Source: Ammonifex degensii KC4 (GTDB lineage Bacteria > Bacillota > Desulfotomaculia > Desulfotomaculales > Ammonificaceae). Taken from it: a stretch of DNA of 64,000 nt. Position numbers and translations under genes: made by a program. Positions 1 through 11,279 of this stretch are shown here, piece by piece (position 1 is the first letter of the stretch; each line of letters starts with the position of its first letter). Below the pieces are notes generated by a model. That model worked only from the letters and a program-made list of their open reading frames with translations. It had not been told where the DNA came from and did no database searches. The stretch spans positions 1 to 64,000 of the forward strand of contig NC_013385.1 of the NCBI RefSeq assembly GCF_000024605.1, read 5' to 3'.

Positions 1-190
1 ATTATATCCCACCGTTTCTTGAAGGGTCAAGCTCATTACATTTTTTGGAAAAAGAATGGGCTGTTGATAACCTCCCGCCCCTCTGGTACGATAACAGAAA
101 GACCGGCTCTCACTTTTCCACAGGTTGTGGATAAAGTTGTGAACAAATTACTGTGGAAATCCCGCAGAGCCCTTGGGGGGGAGAGGGTTG
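1..190. other. oriC: oriC segment upstream of dnaA with DnaA boxes
   Basis: A perfect DnaA box lies on the minus strand at 126-134 (TGTGGATAA). One-mismatch boxes are visible at 62-70 (TGTTGATAA), 114-122 (TTTTCCACA) and 138-146 (TGTGAACAA), with a partial one at 152-159. Clustering just before dnaA is the usual Firmicutes origin arrangement and also the dnaA autoregulatory promoter zone. The window begins here, so more boxes may lie upstream. Confidence 0.75.
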
Positions 191-1522
191 GTGGCAACCG
201 AGCTCCAGCGGTGCTGGAAAGAGATACTGGCCAACTTAGAAAAGGTCGTGGCCAGGCACTCTTTTGAGCATTGGCTCAAACCCCTCCGCCCGGTAGCCTG
301 CGCGAACCAGACGGTCTACATAGCCGTCCCGAACCACTTTTCCAAAGACTGGCTTACCCAACGCTACGCGCCGATTCTCAAGCAAGCCTTCAGCGAAGCT
401 CTAGGAATGGACTTGGCCGTAAAGTTTATTCTGGCTGAGGAAGAGCCGCTTTACATTAACTTGGAGGCTAAGAATAACAGCGCCGTTATCACCCCACCGC
501 AGCTCAACCCCAAATACACCTTTGAGAACTTCGTGGTGGGTAACTCCAACCGCTTCGCCCATGCGGCGGCACTGGCCGTGGCCGAAGCGCCGGCACGAGC
601 TTACAACCCCCTTTTCATCTACGGGGGGGTTGGACTGGGTAAGACCCACCTCATGCACGCCATCGGCCACCACATCTTAAGCCGCCGACCGGACTTAAAG
701 GTGGCCTACGTAACCACCGAGAAGTTCACTAACGAGATGATAGATGCCCTGCAGATGAACCGGACCCAGCAGTTTCGCGAAAAGTATCGCAATGTGGATG
801 TTCTGTTGATAGACGATATTCAGTTCTTGGCGGGCAAGGAAAGAACCCAAGAAGAATTTTTCCACACTTTCAACACCTTATACGAAGCGGCGCGCCAAAT
901 CGTCATTTCCAGTGACCGCCCGCCCAAAGAGATACCTACCTTAGAAGAAAGGTTGCGCTCCCGCTTCGAGTGGGGGCTTATCACCGATATCCAGCCCCCG
1001 GACTTCGAGACCCGCGTGGCCATTTTGCGTAAAAAAGCACAATTGGAGAACGTAACTGTCCCTGACGAGACCCTGCTTTTCATCGCCGACCGGATACAGT
1101 CCAACATTCGAGAACTGGAAGGGGCCTTCATCCGGGTGGTGGCCTTCGCCGCCCTCACCAACAGCCCCATAACTCCAGAGACGGCCGCCACCGTGCTGAA
1201 AGACATCTTCCACGCGCCCCGTAAGAAAGAGGTAACGGTAGAGACCATCCAGGAAGTGGTGGCCAAATACTATAACCTTAAACCGGAAGATTTAAGAGGA
1301 AAGAAGCGCCACCGGGCGGTGGCCCTCCCGCGGCAAATAGCCATGTACCTTGCCCGCGAGCTCACCGATCTCTCCCTACCGAAGATAGGGGAACTTTTCG
1401 GCGGCCGCGACCATACTACCGTGCTGCACGCCTGCGAGAAGATCAGCGCTGCTTTAAAGGAAGACCTAAAGCTACAGGGAGTTGTGAGCGAGTTGATTAA
1501 CCGGATAAAAAACTCCGACTAA
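191..1522 (+). CDS. dnaA: Chromosomal replication initiator DnaA
   Basis: DnaA binds the oriC boxes as an ATP-dependent filament, opens the duplex and loads the helicase. I chose the GTG at 191 (reads MATELQ) because a purine-rich ribosome site (GGGGGGGAGAGG) ends a few bases before it; a TTG at 173 is the only longer in-frame alternative. From that start the Walker A motif GGVGLGKT is near residues 145-152 and Walker B LLIDD near 205-209. The C-terminal DNA-binding domain carries the signature [12 protein letters not shown]. Its length of 443 residues is normal. DnaA boxes on both sides confirm the origin context. Confidence 0.97.
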   Translation: MATELQRCWKEILANLEKVVARHSFEHWLKPLRPVACANQTVYIAVPNHFSKDWLTQRYAPILKQAFSEALGMDLAVKFILAEEEPLYINLEAKNNSAVITPPQLNPKYTFENFVVGNSNRFAHAAALAVAEAPARAYNPLFIYGGVGLGKTHLMHAIGHHILSRRPDLKVAYVTTEKFTNEMIDALQMNRTQQFREKYRNVDVLLIDDIQFLAGKERTQEEFFHTFNTLYEAARQIVISSDRPPKEIPTLEERLRSRFEWGLITDIQPPDFETRVAILRKKAQLENVTVPDETLLFIADRIQSNIRELEGAFIRVVAFAALTNSPITPETAATVLKDIFHAPRKKEVTVETIQEVVAKYYNLKPEDLRGKKRHRAVALPRQIAMYLARELTDLSLPKIGELFGGRDHTTVLHACEKISAALKEDLKLQGVVSELINRIKNSD

Positions 1523-1662
1523 AATCAACAAGGCCCAAGCCTCTAGACAAGCGGGGACCGCAGACTTTTCCACAAATCAACAGCTTCTACGATGACTACT
1601 GAGGACTTCCCTTAAAAAGCACCCTAATACTAACCCTGATGAAGTTAAGGGGGAAGCAAGTC
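1523..1662. other. dnaA-dnaN intergenic, second oriC subregion
   Basis: The roughly 140-base gap between dnaA and dnaN contains a DnaA-box-like TTTTCCACA at 1566-1574, directly followed by an AT-richer stretch. Bipartite origins flanking dnaA are known from Bacillus. This segment is a candidate for the second box cluster and unwinding region, but only one clear box is visible. Confidence 0.45.
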
Positions 1663-2781
1663 TTGCAGTTTACCATAAGCCAAGAGGACCTGGAAAGAGT
1701 CTTGAGCGTCTGCCTGCGCTGCATCCCCTCCAAACCTTCCATGCCGCAGCTTGCCGGGATACTCTTCCGGAAGGAAGGAAGCAAGCTTACCGCCACCGCT
1801 ACCGACCTTGATGTTCAGGTAACGGTAGAGCTGCCTCGGGTTAACCTAGAGGAGGAAGGGGAGCTCTGGCTGCCGGCTAAAGAGACCTTTGACCTGGTGC
1901 GCCGCCTGCCGGAAGACGTCCTGGTAGAGCTCAGGCAGGCCGGATCGAACCAAGTTCTGCTTTCCTATCCCGGCGGGGAAGCCCGCCTTGCCGGCATGGA
2001 CCCCGGGGAGTTTCCTTTGATAGAGCAAAGTGTGGAGGAAGTCTTGGAGTTTCCAGGAGAGGGGTTGCTAGATGCCCTACGCTATGTCCTTTACGCTGCA
2101 GCTCCGGATGACCTGCGCCCCATCTTCACCGGTGTAGAGATAAGCTACTCTTCTCCTGAAGGGGAGCTGACCTTTGCAGCCACCGACGGGCACCGGCTGG
2201 CGGTTTTCCGCCGCGGGGAGGAGCCAAGGCTGGAGTCGCGAGTGGTACCTGCCCAGTACCTGAAGGAGGTCCTGGTGCTAGGGAGGCTTTTGGGGGAAGA
2301 GCCCAAAAGGATACGACTAGGCAAGACTACAGCTTCCTTCCACTGGGAGGAGGTAGAGCTTTACTCCCGATTAATCGAAGGCAAGTTTCCCGACTGGCAG
2401 CAGGCCTTGCCCAAGGATCCTCCCGCGACCTCCCTTTCCTTGACCGTCGGTACCTTACTTTCTTGCCTTGAGCGGGCGCGGGTCATAGCTCGGGCCCAAG
2501 CTTCCGGTGTCCCGGCGGTCTTTCTGGTCAAAGAGGGAGAAGGGGTCAGGATAGAAGCCCGCAGCGAGGCGGGAGAGTTCAAGGAGCATGTAGATGGCCG
2601 GGCGGAAGGAGAAGACCTCACCTTGGCTTTCAACGCCGACTATCTTATGGAGGCCCTGCGGGTGCTGGACCGGGAGGCGGAGGTACTGGTCTCCCTTTAT
2701 GGTCCCATGGCCCCGATAATCATAACCTCGGGCAGTTGTAAGGAGTACCTAGCTTTGGTACTGCCACTACGCTTGGTGTAA
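1663..2781 (+). CDS. dnaN: DNA polymerase III sliding clamp (beta subunit)
   Basis: DnaN is the ring-shaped processivity clamp that tethers the replicative polymerase to DNA. The TTG at 1663 gives the family-typical beginning MQFTISQEDL and sits nine bases after AAGGGGG. An upstream ATG at 1639 would add eight unusual residues. The product is about 372 residues, the normal clamp length, and ends in the typical MAPIIITSG...LVLPLRL region that forms the peptide-binding pocket. It lies between dnaA and recF in the conserved origin operon. Confidence 0.96.
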   Translation: MQFTISQEDLERVLSVCLRCIPSKPSMPQLAGILFRKEGSKLTATATDLDVQVTVELPRVNLEEEGELWLPAKETFDLVRRLPEDVLVELRQAGSNQVLLSYPGGEARLAGMDPGEFPLIEQSVEEVLEFPGEGLLDALRYVLYAAAPDDLRPIFTGVEISYSSPEGELTFAATDGHRLAVFRRGEEPRLESRVVPAQYLKEVLVLGRLLGEEPKRIRLGKTTASFHWEEVELYSRLIEGKFPDWQQALPKDPPATSLSLTVGTLLSCLERARVIARAQASGVPAVFLVKEGEGVRIEARSEAGEFKEHVDGRAEGEDLTLAFNADYLMEALRVLDREAEVLVSLYGPMAPIIITSGSCKEYLALVLPLRLV

Positions 2782-2799
2782 AATTCCAGGTGAAGGAGC

Positions 2800-3876
2800 T
2801 TGTGGATAAGGTCGCTTTTTCTACGCAACTTCCGCAACTACTGCGAGCTTGAGTGGGAGCCCTCCAGTGGGATAAACTTACTAAAGGGGCCCAACGCTGC
2901 GGGAAAAACCAACCTGCTGGAGGCTCTTTATTTTGTTTTGTGCGGTCGCTCCTTCCGCACCCTGCGGGAAGAAGAGATCGTCCGGACGGGGGAAACGACG
3001 ACACTCATCAAAGGGAAGATAGCAACTGCCTGGGGAGAAATAGAGACCGAAGTGAGATTTAAAAAGGGAACCAAGCTTCTCTTCTACCAGGGGAAGCCTG
3101 CTTCCCGCCGCGACTTTCCCGGGGAAAAGGTGGTATTACTCTTCCGTCCCGAGGATCTCTTGGTGGTTACGGGAACGCCGGCGGAGAGGAGAGGGTTCTT
3201 CAACCGGGTTTTGGCCAAGCTCGTGCCGGGTTACGAAGAGGTGCTTACCCGCTACCAGCGGGCGCTGGAGCAGCGCAATGCCCTTTTGCGCCTGCCAGAG
3301 AAGAAAGGGGAAGAGCTGGAGATATGGACCGAAGCTTTAGTTTCCGCGGGTGCTCTACTTTACCGGCTGCGGGTCGAGGGCCTGGGGTTGATAGGACCGC
3401 TTACTTCCTCCCTTTATCGGGAACTGGTGGGAAAGAAGCTAGTGCTTCGCTACGCGACCAACGCCGTCTCTCCTGCCAAGGAGAAGCCTTTGGCGGAGCA
3501 GTTTGCGGAAGCACTTTCTGCTTTGGCCGAGAAGGAGAAGGTTTTGGGACAGACCCTGGTGGGCCCGCACCGCGACGACTTCCTTTTTATAGTGGAGGGA
3601 GAAGACCTGCGCTACAAGGGCTCGCGCGGGGAGGTAAGGGCAGCGGTGTTGGCCTTGAAGCTGGCGGAAGCCAAGCTTTTAGAGAAGATGACCGGAGAGA
3701 GGACGATCTTCTTCTTAGACGACGTGTTCTCCGAGTTCGACCCTCAGCGCCGCCGAGCCTTGGCCCTTTATCTGGAAGAACGCCAGTCGTTTGTCACTTC
3801 GGCCGAGCCGGAGCTCAAGCTGCCCGGTCGGACCTTCCTCATAGAGCAGGGAAGACTCCGAGCCGCCGATTACTAG
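2800..3876 (+). CDS. recF: DNA replication and repair protein RecF
   Basis: RecF is an SMC-like ATPase that helps load RecA at single-strand gaps. The Walker A motif GPNAAGKTNLLEAL is near residues 30-43, and the signature/Walker B region TIFFLDDVFSEFD is near 304-316. The TTG start gives MWIRSLFLRNFRNY, the conserved N-terminal strand of the family. The length of 358 residues is normal. It is 18 bases downstream of dnaN and followed closely by remB, so it is probably in the same operon. Confidence 0.96.
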   Translation: MWIRSLFLRNFRNYCELEWEPSSGINLLKGPNAAGKTNLLEALYFVLCGRSFRTLREEEIVRTGETTTLIKGKIATAWGEIETEVRFKKGTKLLFYQGKPASRRDFPGEKVVLLFRPEDLLVVTGTPAERRGFFNRVLAKLVPGYEEVLTRYQRALEQRNALLRLPEKKGEELEIWTEALVSAGALLYRLRVEGLGLIGPLTSSLYRELVGKKLVLRYATNAVSPAKEKPLAEQFAEALSALAEKEKVLGQTLVGPHRDDFLFIVEGEDLRYKGSRGEVRAAVLALKLAEAKLLEKMTGERTIFFLDDVFSEFDPQRRRALALYLEERQSFVTSAEPELKLPGRTFLIEQGRLRAADY

Positions 3877-3897
3877 GCCTTTAGGGGTGAAAGGGAT

Positions 3898-4149
3898 ATG
3901 CTGGTTCACTTAGGCGGGGATGTCACCGTACACAAGAAGGAGATCGTGGCCATATTGAACAGCGAGGTAGGGGAGGCCCCTTCTACCAAAGAGTTTTTGC
4001 GGGCTATGCGCGATGAGGGACGTCTAATTAACCTGGCGGGCGAGAGCAAGCGCCGGTCGATAGTCATAACTTCCGACAAAGTGTACATCACCTATCTTTC
4101 CTGTAGCGCCCTCAAACGGCGGGCAGAAAATCTCCTTCTGGAGGATTAG
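3898..4149 (+). CDS. remB: RemB-like regulator (DUF370 family, YaaB)
   Basis: This 83-residue protein begins MLVHLGGDVTVHKKEIVAIL, matching the DUF370 proteins found between recF and gyrB in Firmicutes. In Bacillus subtilis the RemA/RemB family is linked to biofilm-matrix gene control, and RemA binds DNA as an oligomer. No catalytic motif is visible. The position 21 bases after recF and 18 before gyrB is the conserved one and supports the call. Its role in this organism is not shown by the sequence. Confidence 0.88.
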   Translation: MLVHLGGDVTVHKKEIVAILNSEVGEAPSTKEFLRAMRDEGRLINLAGESKRRSIVITSDKVYITYLSCSALKRRAENLLLED

Positions 4150-6078
<1,929 letters not shown>

Positions 6079-6100
6079 TTCTTTGAGGTGAAGGTCTGGC

Positions 6101-8509
6101 ATGGGCAAGGTAATTCCCATAGAAATAACGGAAGAGATGCGGCAGTCCTACCTCGATTACGCTATGAGCGTGATCGTGGGGAGGGCCCTGCCCGACGTGC
6201 GCGACGGGCTTAAGCCCGTGCACCGGCGCATTCTTTACGCCATGCACACCCTGGGCATGACCCCAGATAGGCCGCACCGCAAGTCAGCCTACATCGTCGG
6301 TGAGGTTTTGGCTCGCTACCACCCCCACGGCGATGCCCCGGTATACGACGCTCTGGTGCGGTTGGCCCAGGACTTCGCCTGCCGCTATCCCTTGGTGGAC
6401 GGACACGGAAACTTCGGTTCGATAGACGGGGACGCTCCGGCAGCCATGCGCTACACCGAAGCGCGGCTCTCCCGCTACGCCCTGGAAATGCTGCGCGACA
6501 TTAACAAAGACACGGTGGACTTCGTCCCCAACTACGACGGCACCACCCAGGAGCCTGCTGTTCTTCCCTCCCGTTTGCCCAACCTCCTGGTGAACGGCTC
6601 GGCGGGAATAGCTGTGGGCATGGCCACCAACATCCCCCCGCACAATCTGGGGGAGGTTATCGACGGCCTGCTGGCGCTTATCGACAACCCCGACCTCTCC
6701 TTAGAGGAACTCATGCGCTACGTTCCCGGGCCAGACTTTCCTACCGGCGGGATAATCCTGGGGAGAGAAGGGATCCGGACGGCCTACGCCACCGGGCGCG
6801 GCGGGATAGTGGTGCGGGGCAAGGCCACCATTGAACGCAAGGGGAACCGCAACCTCATCGTGATCACCGAAATCCCTTACCAGGTCAACAAGGCTCGGCT
6901 CCTGGAAAGGATAGCGGAGCTCGTCAAAGAGAAGCGGCTGGAAGGGGTAGCCGACCTGCGTGACGAGTCGGACCGGAGCGGCATACGGGTGGTAGTGGAA
7001 CTCAAGCGGGATGCCGATCCGCAGGTGATCCTCAACCGCCTCTACAAGCACACCCAGTTGGAAGAGACCTTCGGGGTGATCATGCTGGCCCTGGTGAACG
7101 GGCAGCCGGAGGTCTTGAGCCTCAAAGAGATGATGCGGCATTATCTCAACCACCAGAAAGAGGTGGTCGTCCGCCGCTGCCAGTATGAGCTCCGGGAGGC
7201 CCAGCTGAGGCTGGAGGTGGTGGAAGGTCTGGTGGTGGCGGTGGACAACATCGACGCCGTGGTTCAGCTCATCAAAACGGCTCCCGACGTACCGACGGCT
7301 AAAGAAAGGCTTATAAGTACCTTTGGGCTTACGGAAAAACAGGCCCAGGCCATCTTGGACATGCGCCTGCAGAGGCTAACCGCCCTCGAGCGCGAAAAGC
7401 TGGTGGCGGAGCTGAAGGAACTTAAGGAAAAGATAGCCTACCTGGAGGGAGTACTGGCGGACGAGGCTAAAGTCTGGGGGATCGTCAAGGAGGAGCTTAA
7501 GGCCCTGAAGGAAAGGTTTGCCGATCCCCGGCGCACCCTCATCGTAGACGAGGAGGTCACCTACCGGCCCGAGGACCTTATACCGGCGGAGCAGGTGGTG
7601 GTACTCCTCTCGCATCAGGGATATATTAAGCGCCAGGACAAGAGCCTTTACCGCAGCCAGCACCGGGGAGGCCGGGGGGTGACAGGGCTCAAGCTCAAAG
7701 ACGGCGATTTCGTGCGCCACCTCTACCTGGCCAATACCCATGATTACCTCCTTTTCTTCACCAGCGCCGGTCGCGTCCACCGTTTAAAGGTTTACGAGAT
7801 CCCGGAGGCGGAGCGCGCCGGTAGGGGGACGGCCCTTCCTAACCTCCTTCAACTTTCTCCCGAAGAGCAGGTGACGGCCATCATCCCGGTGGCCGACTTC
7901 TCCGAGGATAAGTACGTCCTGCTGGTGACGCGGCAGGGGGTGGTGAAGAAGCTTCCCTTGGGGGAGTTGGCCAACATCCGGCGAGTGGGGCTCAACGCTA
8001 TCTCCCTGGATCCCGGTGACGAACTGGTGGCGGCCGCCCTTCCCGGTCCGGAAGAGGAGGTGCTCCTGGTAACCGAAGGGGGGAAGGCCATCCGCTTCCG
8101 GGCGGCAGAGGTGCGCCCCATGGGGCGGGCGGCGCGCGGGGTGCGGGGAATGAAGTTGCGCCCCGGCGATCGGGTGGCGGGGCTGGCGGTCCTAGACGGT
8201 GCCGGTGAGGTTTTGCTGGTCACTGCTGGGGGTTACGGAAAACGGGTGAAGACGGCCGACTTCCCCCTCCAAGGAAGAGGCGGGATGGGGGTCACCGCTC
8301 TGGCCGTCTCGAAGACGAGCGGCCCTGTGGTGGGGGTAGAAGTGGTGCGGGACGAGGAAGAGATACTCCTAGCCAGCGCCGCCGGTTGGCTTACGCGCCT
8401 TAAAGTTAAAGAAGTTCCCGTCATGGGGCGGCAGGCGCGGGGAGTGGTACTCATGCGCCTGCAGCCGGAGGACCGGTTGGTGGCCTTGGCCAAGATCGGC
8501 GAGGATTGA
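6101..8509 (+). CDS. gyrA: DNA gyrase subunit A
   Basis: GyrA breaks and rejoins DNA in the gyrase A2B2 complex. The active-site tyrosine lies in [13 protein letters not shown] near residue 121. A GyrA-box-like HRGGRG (around residue 520) introduces the C-terminal beta-pinwheel that wraps DNA, indicating gyrase rather than topoisomerase IV. The protein is 802 residues long. The ATG start follows GAGGTGAAGG at normal spacing, and the gene is the last in the origin cluster. Confidence 0.97.
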   Translation: MGKVIPIEITEEMRQSYLDYAMSVIVGRALPDVRDGLKPVHRRILYAMHTLGMTPDRPHRKSAYIVGEVLARYHPHGDAPVYDALVRLAQDFACRYPLVDGHGNFGSIDGDAPAAMRYTEARLSRYALEMLRDINKDTVDFVPNYDGTTQEPAVLPSRLPNLLVNGSAGIAVGMATNIPPHNLGEVIDGLLALIDNPDLSLEELMRYVPGPDFPTGGIILGREGIRTAYATGRGGIVVRGKATIERKGNRNLIVITEIPYQVNKARLLERIAELVKEKRLEGVADLRDESDRSGIRVVVELKRDADPQVILNRLYKHTQLEETFGVIMLALVNGQPEVLSLKEMMRHYLNHQKEVVVRRCQYELREAQLRLEVVEGLVVAVDNIDAVVQLIKTAPDVPTAKERLISTFGLTEKQAQAILDMRLQRLTALEREKLVAELKELKEKIAYLEGVLADEAKVWGIVKEELKALKERFADPRRTLIVDEEVTYRPEDLIPAEQVVVLLSHQGYIKRQDKSLYRSQHRGGRGVTGLKLKDGDFVRHLYLANTHDYLLFFTSAGRVHRLKVYEIPEAERAGRGTALPNLLQLSPEEQVTAIIPVADFSEDKYVLLVTRQGVVKKLPLGELANIRRVGLNAISLDPGDELVAAALPGPEEEVLLVTEGGKAIRFRAAEVRPMGRAARGVRGMKLRPGDRVAGLAVLDGAGEVLLVTAGGYGKRVKTADFPLQGRGGMGVTALAVSKTSGPVVGVEVVRDEEEILLASAAGWLTRLKVKEVPVMGRQARGVVLMRLQPEDRLVALAKIGED

Positions 8510-8511
8510 CG

Positions 8512-8541
8512 TTGCTTTTGGGCGGTAAGAGGCGCTAAAAT
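8512..8541 (+). promoter_or_regulatory. Possible sigma-A promoter of pdxST
   Basis: TTGCTT at 8512-8517 and TAAAAT at 8536-8541 are separated by 18 bases, about 50 bases upstream of pdxS. The fit to the consensus is fair only. Confidence 0.35.
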
Positions 8542-8587
8542 TACCCTATGACCCGAAAGACTTGGTTTGAGGGCGGGGTAATGAACC

Positions 8588-9469
8588 ATGGTTAAGGGAA
8601 CCTGGACAGTTAAAAAAGGACTGGCAGAGATGCTGAAGGGCGGCGTGATCATGGATGTGACCACGCCGGAGCAGGCCAAGATAGCGGAGGAAGCGGGTGC
8701 CTGCGCCGTCATGGCGCTGGAGAGGGTGCCTGCCGACATCCGGGCAGCGGGCGGAGTGGCCCGCATGGCCGATCCGGAGATCATCCTGCGCATTATGGAT
8801 GCAGTGACCATCCCGGTGATGGCCAAGTGCCGGATCGGTCACTTCGTGGAGGCGCAGATTCTCGAGGCGCTGGGGGTCGACTTTATCGACGAAAGTGAAG
8901 TTTTGACCCCCGCCGACGAGGAGCACCACATCGACAAGCATGCCTTCAAAGTTCCCTTCGTCTGTGGTGCGCGGGACTTGGGAGAGGCCCTGCGGCGCAT
9001 CGCCGAGGGCGCAGCCATGATCCGCACCAAAGGAGAGGCGGGCACCGGCAACGTGGTGGAGGCGGTGCGCCACATGCGCCGCATAAACGCCGAGATAAAG
9101 CGCCTGCAGGGGATGCGGCGGGAGGAACTCATGAAGGCGGCCAAGGAGATGGGTGCCCCCTACGAACTGGTGCTGGAGGTGGCGGAGCTCGGCCGGCTGC
9201 CGGTAGTTAACTTCGCAGCAGGCGGCATCGCCACCCCGGCGGACGCGGCGCTCATGATGCAGCTCGGGGCGGACGGTATCTTCGTCGGCTCGGGTATCTT
9301 CAAGTCGAAGGATCCCATAAAGCGGGCGCGGGCCATAGTGGCCGCCACCACTTACTATGACGATCCCCAGGTGCTGGCCGAGATCTCACGCGATCTGGGG
9401 GAGCCCATGCCCGGTATCGACACCACCTCCCTGCTTCCCCACCAGCGCCTGCAGGAGCGGGGATGGTAG
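8588..9469 (+). CDS. pdxS: Pyridoxal 5'-phosphate synthase, PdxS subunit
   Basis: PdxS condenses ribose 5-phosphate, glyceraldehyde 3-phosphate and ammonia into pyridoxal 5'-phosphate (deoxyxylulose-independent route). Hallmark segments are [34 protein letters not shown] and [28 protein letters not shown], and the phosphate-binding region [16 protein letters not shown]. The length of 293 residues is exact for the family. The stop overlaps the pdxT start region, so ammonia-producing PdxT is co-expressed. Confidence 0.97.
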   Translation: MVKGTWTVKKGLAEMLKGGVIMDVTTPEQAKIAEEAGACAVMALERVPADIRAAGGVARMADPEIILRIMDAVTIPVMAKCRIGHFVEAQILEALGVDFIDESEVLTPADEEHHIDKHAFKVPFVCGARDLGEALRRIAEGAAMIRTKGEAGTGNVVEAVRHMRRINAEIKRLQGMRREELMKAAKEMGAPYELVLEVAELGRLPVVNFAAGGIATPADAALMMQLGADGIFVGSGIFKSKDPIKRARAIVAATTYYDDPQVLAEISRDLGEPMPGIDTTSLLPHQRLQERGW

Positions 9470-9474
9470 GACAC

Positions 9475-10047
9475 ATGCGGGTAGGGATACTGGCCCTGCA
9501 GGGGGCGTTTCGCGAGCACGCTCAGACTTTAGGACGGCTGGGGGTAGAGACCCGGCTGGTGCGGCGTCCAGCAGAACTGGAAGAAATAGAGGCGCTGGTG
9601 ATACCTGGGGGAGAAAGTACCACGATAGGGAGGCTGCTTTTCGAATTCAGCCTGGTGGATAAACTTCTGGCCAAGGCGAAAGAGGGCCTGCCGGTCTTCG
9701 GAACCTGTGCCGGTATGGTCCTCATGGCCCGGGAAATTGAGGGGATCGAGCAGAGGACTCTGGGCTTAATGGACATAACGGTGCGGCGCAATGCCTTCGG
9801 GCGCCAGGTGGAAAGCTTTGAAGCCGATCTTCAGATACCGGTTCTGGGGGACAAACCCTTCCGCGGCGTCTTCATCCGGGCGCCCTTCGTCACCCGGGTG
9901 GGCGCGGGAGTGGAGGTACTGGCCGAATTTGAGGGTAAGCCGGTGTTGGTAAGACAGGGGAAGCTCTTAGCCTGTGCCTTCCACCCGGAGCTCACGAATG
10001 ACCTGCGATTGCACCGCTACTTCCTGGAGGAGGTAGCGAAGGCTTGA
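9475..10047 (+). CDS. pdxT: Pyridoxal 5'-phosphate synthase, glutaminase subunit PdxT
   Basis: PdxT hydrolyses glutamine and channels ammonia to PdxS. It is a class I glutamine amidotransferase: the nucleophile is in FGTCAGMVLMA near residue 78 and the His-Glu pair is in AFHPELTND near 168. The start GGESTTIGRLL region forms the oxyanion side. I favour ATG 9475 (MRVGILALQG, the usual family start); ATG 9463 is in frame and overlaps the pdxS stop. Confidence 0.95.
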   Translation: MRVGILALQGAFREHAQTLGRLGVETRLVRRPAELEEIEALVIPGGESTTIGRLLFEFSLVDKLLAKAKEGLPVFGTCAGMVLMAREIEGIEQRTLGLMDITVRRNAFGRQVESFEADLQIPVLGDKPFRGVFIRAPFVTRVGAGVEVLAEFEGKPVLVRQGKLLACAFHPELTNDLRLHRYFLEEVAKA

Positions 10048-10068
10048 TTCTGCTCTTTTCTTTGGTTT

Positions 10069-10098
10069 CGTCCCTTGAAGGGGCGGATTTTATTTTTT
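10069..10098 (+). terminator. Possible intrinsic terminator after pdxT
   Basis: CGTCCC (10069-10074) can pair with GGGGCG (10080-10085) with one G-T pair, followed by a T-rich run GATTTTATTTTTT. The stem is short, so termination is uncertain. Confidence 0.45.
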
Positions 10099-10127
10099 CA
10101 ACTTTGTGATCTGGGGGTCTTAAAGCC

Positions 10128-11279
10128 ATGAAAAAAGAAACGCGCCTTTTTATTCCCGGCCCCACACCGGTGCCGCCGGCGGTGGCCGAGGCCATGGCCC
10201 GGCCCCTCATCGGGCATCGCACAGAAGATTTCGCCCGCCTCTACGCCCGTCTGGAGGAAAGGTTGCGGGTAGTCCTGGGGACCAAAAACGATATCGTCAT
10301 TCTCACCTCTTCGGGTACCGGGGGGATGGAGGCAGCGGTGGCCAACCTAGTATCCCCCGGCGATCCCGTCCTGGCCCTGGTCACCGGTAAGTTCGGCGAG
10401 CGCTTCGCCGAGTTGGCTAAAGTTTACGGCGGAGCCGTGGAAGTGATGGAGTTCGGCTGGGGCAAGGCCGTAGACTTGGAAGCGGTGGAGGAGAAGCTTA
10501 AAGCGCGGCGCTTCAAAGTCGTCCTGGCTACCCATAACGAGACTTCTACCACCGTGGTCAACGACATCCGGGGCCTGGGGGAACTCACCCGGCGCTACGG
10601 CGCTTTACTGGTGGTTGACGCCGTATCGAGCGCCGGCGGCATGGAGATACGCATGGATGATTGGGGAGTGGACGTACTGGTCACTGCCTCCCAGAAGGCC
10701 CTGATGGTGCCCCCGGGCCTGGCCATCGTGGCGGCAAGTGACGCAGCCTGGAAGGCGATGGAGGAGAACAAGAACCCTCGCTATTATCTTGACCTTCTGG
10801 CAGCCCGCAAGTCCAAGCAGAAGTACAACACTCCTTATACCCCTGCCGTCTCCCTCTTTGTGGGGCTAGACCGGGCGCTTGATCTCATCTTGGCTGAAGG
10901 CTTGGAGAAGGTTTACCGGAAGCATCGGCTTTTGGCACGGGCGGTGAGGGCGGCAATAAGGGCTTTGGGGCTTAAACTCATGATACCTGACGAGTATGCC
11001 TCCCCGGTGGTTACCGGCGTATGGGCGCCGGAGGGCATAGAGGTAGACCGGTTGCGCAAGGAGATCGCCTCTCGCTACGGAGTGCTGCTAGCGGGGGGGC
11101 AGGGTCCGCTCAAGGGCAAGATCTTCCGTATATCCCACATGGGCTACGTGGATGCGGTGGACATCTTGGGGGCCTTGGGTGCACTGGAGCTGGGGCTTTA
11201 CCGCTTCGGGTTTAAGTTTAAGCTGGGAGAGGGACTGGCCCAGGCCCAGGCCGTTTTGGCGGAGGAGGGAGAGGAGTAA
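10128..11279 (+). CDS. Class V aminotransferase (serine-pyruvate/alanine-glyoxylate type)
   Basis: A 383-residue fold-type I PLP enzyme. The probable Schiff-base lysine is in VTASQKALMVPPG near residue 189. FIPGPTPVPPAVAEAM at the start is typical of the serine-pyruvate/alanine-glyoxylate group. It abuts serA without a gap (TAAATG), as in many thermophilic Clostridia and archaea, where the enzyme is thought to stand in for phosphoserine aminotransferase. The product is therefore probably involved in serine/glycine interconversion, but the substrate cannot be read from the sequence. It may use PLP made by the adjacent pdxST. Confidence 0.88.
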   Translation: MKKETRLFIPGPTPVPPAVAEAMARPLIGHRTEDFARLYARLEERLRVVLGTKNDIVILTSSGTGGMEAAVANLVSPGDPVLALVTGKFGERFAELAKVYGGAVEVMEFGWGKAVDLEAVEEKLKARRFKVVLATHNETSTTVVNDIRGLGELTRRYGALLVVDAVSSAGGMEIRMDDWGVDVLVTASQKALMVPPGLAIVAASDAAWKAMEENKNPRYYLDLLAARKSKQKYNTPYTPAVSLFVGLDRALDLILAEGLEKVYRKHRLLARAVRAAIRALGLKLMIPDEYASPVVTGVWAPEGIEVDRLRKEIASRYGVLLAGGQGPLKGKIFRISHMGYVDAVDILGALGALELGLYRFGFKFKLGEGLAQAQAVLAEEGEE